Of a stretch of DNA of 64,000 nt, positions 63,408 to 64,000 are shown piece after piece. The stretch is from JASFBA01 sp036172265 (GTDB lineage Bacteria; Chloroflexota; Chloroflexia; DTKN01). Where the stretch lies: assembly GCA_036172265.1 (NCBI GenBank), contig JASFBA010000084.1, positions 21,031-85,030 of the forward strand. Reading direction: 5' to 3'. A program made the position numbers and the translations under genes. Each line of letters starts with the position of its first letter. Within the stretch, counting starts at the first letter, position 1. Under the pieces are notes generated by a model. The model ran no database searches. It saw only the letters and a list, made by a program, of their open reading frames with translations, and had not been told where the DNA came from.

Positions 63408-64000
63408 ATGAGGCAAGCGCTGATTCTCTCTGCTGTCTTGGCCCTCGTACTATCGCTTCTCTGCCTCACTCCCCCTGTTCAAGCGGGCCCGGAGAATCCT
63501 GGAAACGGGTATGTCCCTGATGAGGTCATTCTCAAATTCAAGCCCGGGGCGAACGCCTATGCCATTGCCCGGGCTATGGGGAGTAGGGTGGATCGGGAGG
63601 AGCCTTTGCTGGCGTCGTCGTTCTGAAGGTCCCCGAGGGGGCGGTGGAGAAGGTCGTTGCGGCTTTGAGCCGTAACCCTAACGTGGAGTACGCCGAGCCC
63701 AACGGCATTGCCACCATCTGGTTGGATCCGAACGACCCCTACGATAATACTCAGTGCTATAACTCCTCCCGCTCCGGCTGCGTGACCCGGTGGGCGCGGA
63801 TCGCTGTGGTGGATACCGGCATTGACAATTCCCATCCTGACCTGCCGGCCGTTATCTTGCAGAAAGACTTTATCAAATAACGACGGTCATGGTACCCACG
63901 TGGCCGGCACCATTGGCGCGCTCACCAACAACGGTGTGGGCGTTTCTGGAATGAACTGGAGCATCAGCCTGATCGCCGCTAAAGCCCTGGATGCCTCCGG
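63408..64000 (+). pseudogene. Subtilase (S8) gene, broken, running off the window
   Basis: AAGGAGG precedes the ATG. Frame A gives a signal peptide (LSAVLALVLSLLCLTPPVQA) and propeptide start (PDEVILKFKPGANAYAI) to a TGA near 63626. Frame B, from about 63602, gives VVVLKVPEGAVEKVV, NPNVEYAEPNGI and the catalytic Asp motif IAVVDTGIDNSHPDL, then a TAA at 63878-63880. Back in frame A from 63879 are the catalytic His motif NDGHGTHVAGTIGAL and VGVSGMNWSISLIAAKAL. So two opposite-direction frameshifts, and probably small deletions before IAVVD and before NDGHG, lie in the first 470 bases. Either decayed or misassembled. Confidence 0.85.

Overview
The window looks like a high-GC piece of a Chloroflexota (Anaerolineae-like) chromosome. 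This is inferred from gene content, not from a marker gene. The clues are a MurT-type ligase, an archaeal-type fructose-bisphosphate aldolase/phosphatase, an archaemetzincin, membrane glycosyltransferase paralogues, secreted proteins carrying a YLPLV-type motif, and many short palindromic and heptameric repeats between genes. No rRNA, tRNA, CRISPR array, insertion sequence or phage gene was seen.

Layout. 1-653 is the 5' part of pyrF (minus). 1062-6973 is a plus-strand run: cupin, coiled-coil/roadblock-like protein, DUF503, MurT and a hybrid PAS/GAF histidine kinase. 7141-11517 is a very large secreted subtilase behind a consensus promoter. 11693-15071 (minus) holds a double-hotdog thioesterase, a TolB-like lipoprotein and a P-loop kinase/lipid-kinase fusion. 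15633-19437 holds a DUF5680 protein, a SufR-like and a Crp/Fnr-like regulator, and a cyclic-nucleotide-domain/ferredoxin fusion. 19527-23241 (minus) is MoaD/ThiS-like, ThiF-like, HEAT-like and radical SAM. 23496-26160 (minus) is ROK kinase, FBP aldolase/phosphatase and archaemetzincin. 26473-29480 is cvpA-mutS2. 29488-34283 (minus) is M23 peptidase, M28 peptidase and an MFS transporter. 34492-37450 is pyrR-pyrB-pyrC. 37599-41579 (minus) is an uncharacterised four-gene cassette: winged-helix protein, membrane protein, P-loop ATPase and a TPR protein that is frameshifted as read. 41846-42607 is birA. 42729-54354 holds four GT39-like membrane glycosyltransferases interleaved with two secreted YLPLV/YLPIV-motif proteins. 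54371-63299 (minus) is a riboswitch-controlled vitamin B12 uptake and salvage locus (btuF, btuC, btuD, a PP-loop ATPase, cbiB, a threonine-phosphate decarboxylase-like gene, cobT, cobS, cobU). The window ends in a broken subtilase gene.

How it fits together. The B12 locus imports corrinoid and carries lower-ligand and nucleotide-loop assembly functions but no corrin-ring genes, so it suggests salvage. The pyr operon and pyrF give part of de novo pyrimidine synthesis. The glycosyltransferases, secreted proteins and subtilases suggest a large investment in the cell surface. Several genes carry single-base frameshifts (near 38255, 48435, 63600 and 63878); these may be real decay, assembly errors or, at 48435, slippage.

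The best candidates for something undescribed are the ATPase/TPR cassette at 37599-41579, the glycosyltransferase plus YLPLV-protein locus with heptamer repeats at one homologous site in three paralogues, and the P-loop kinase/lipid-kinase fusion.
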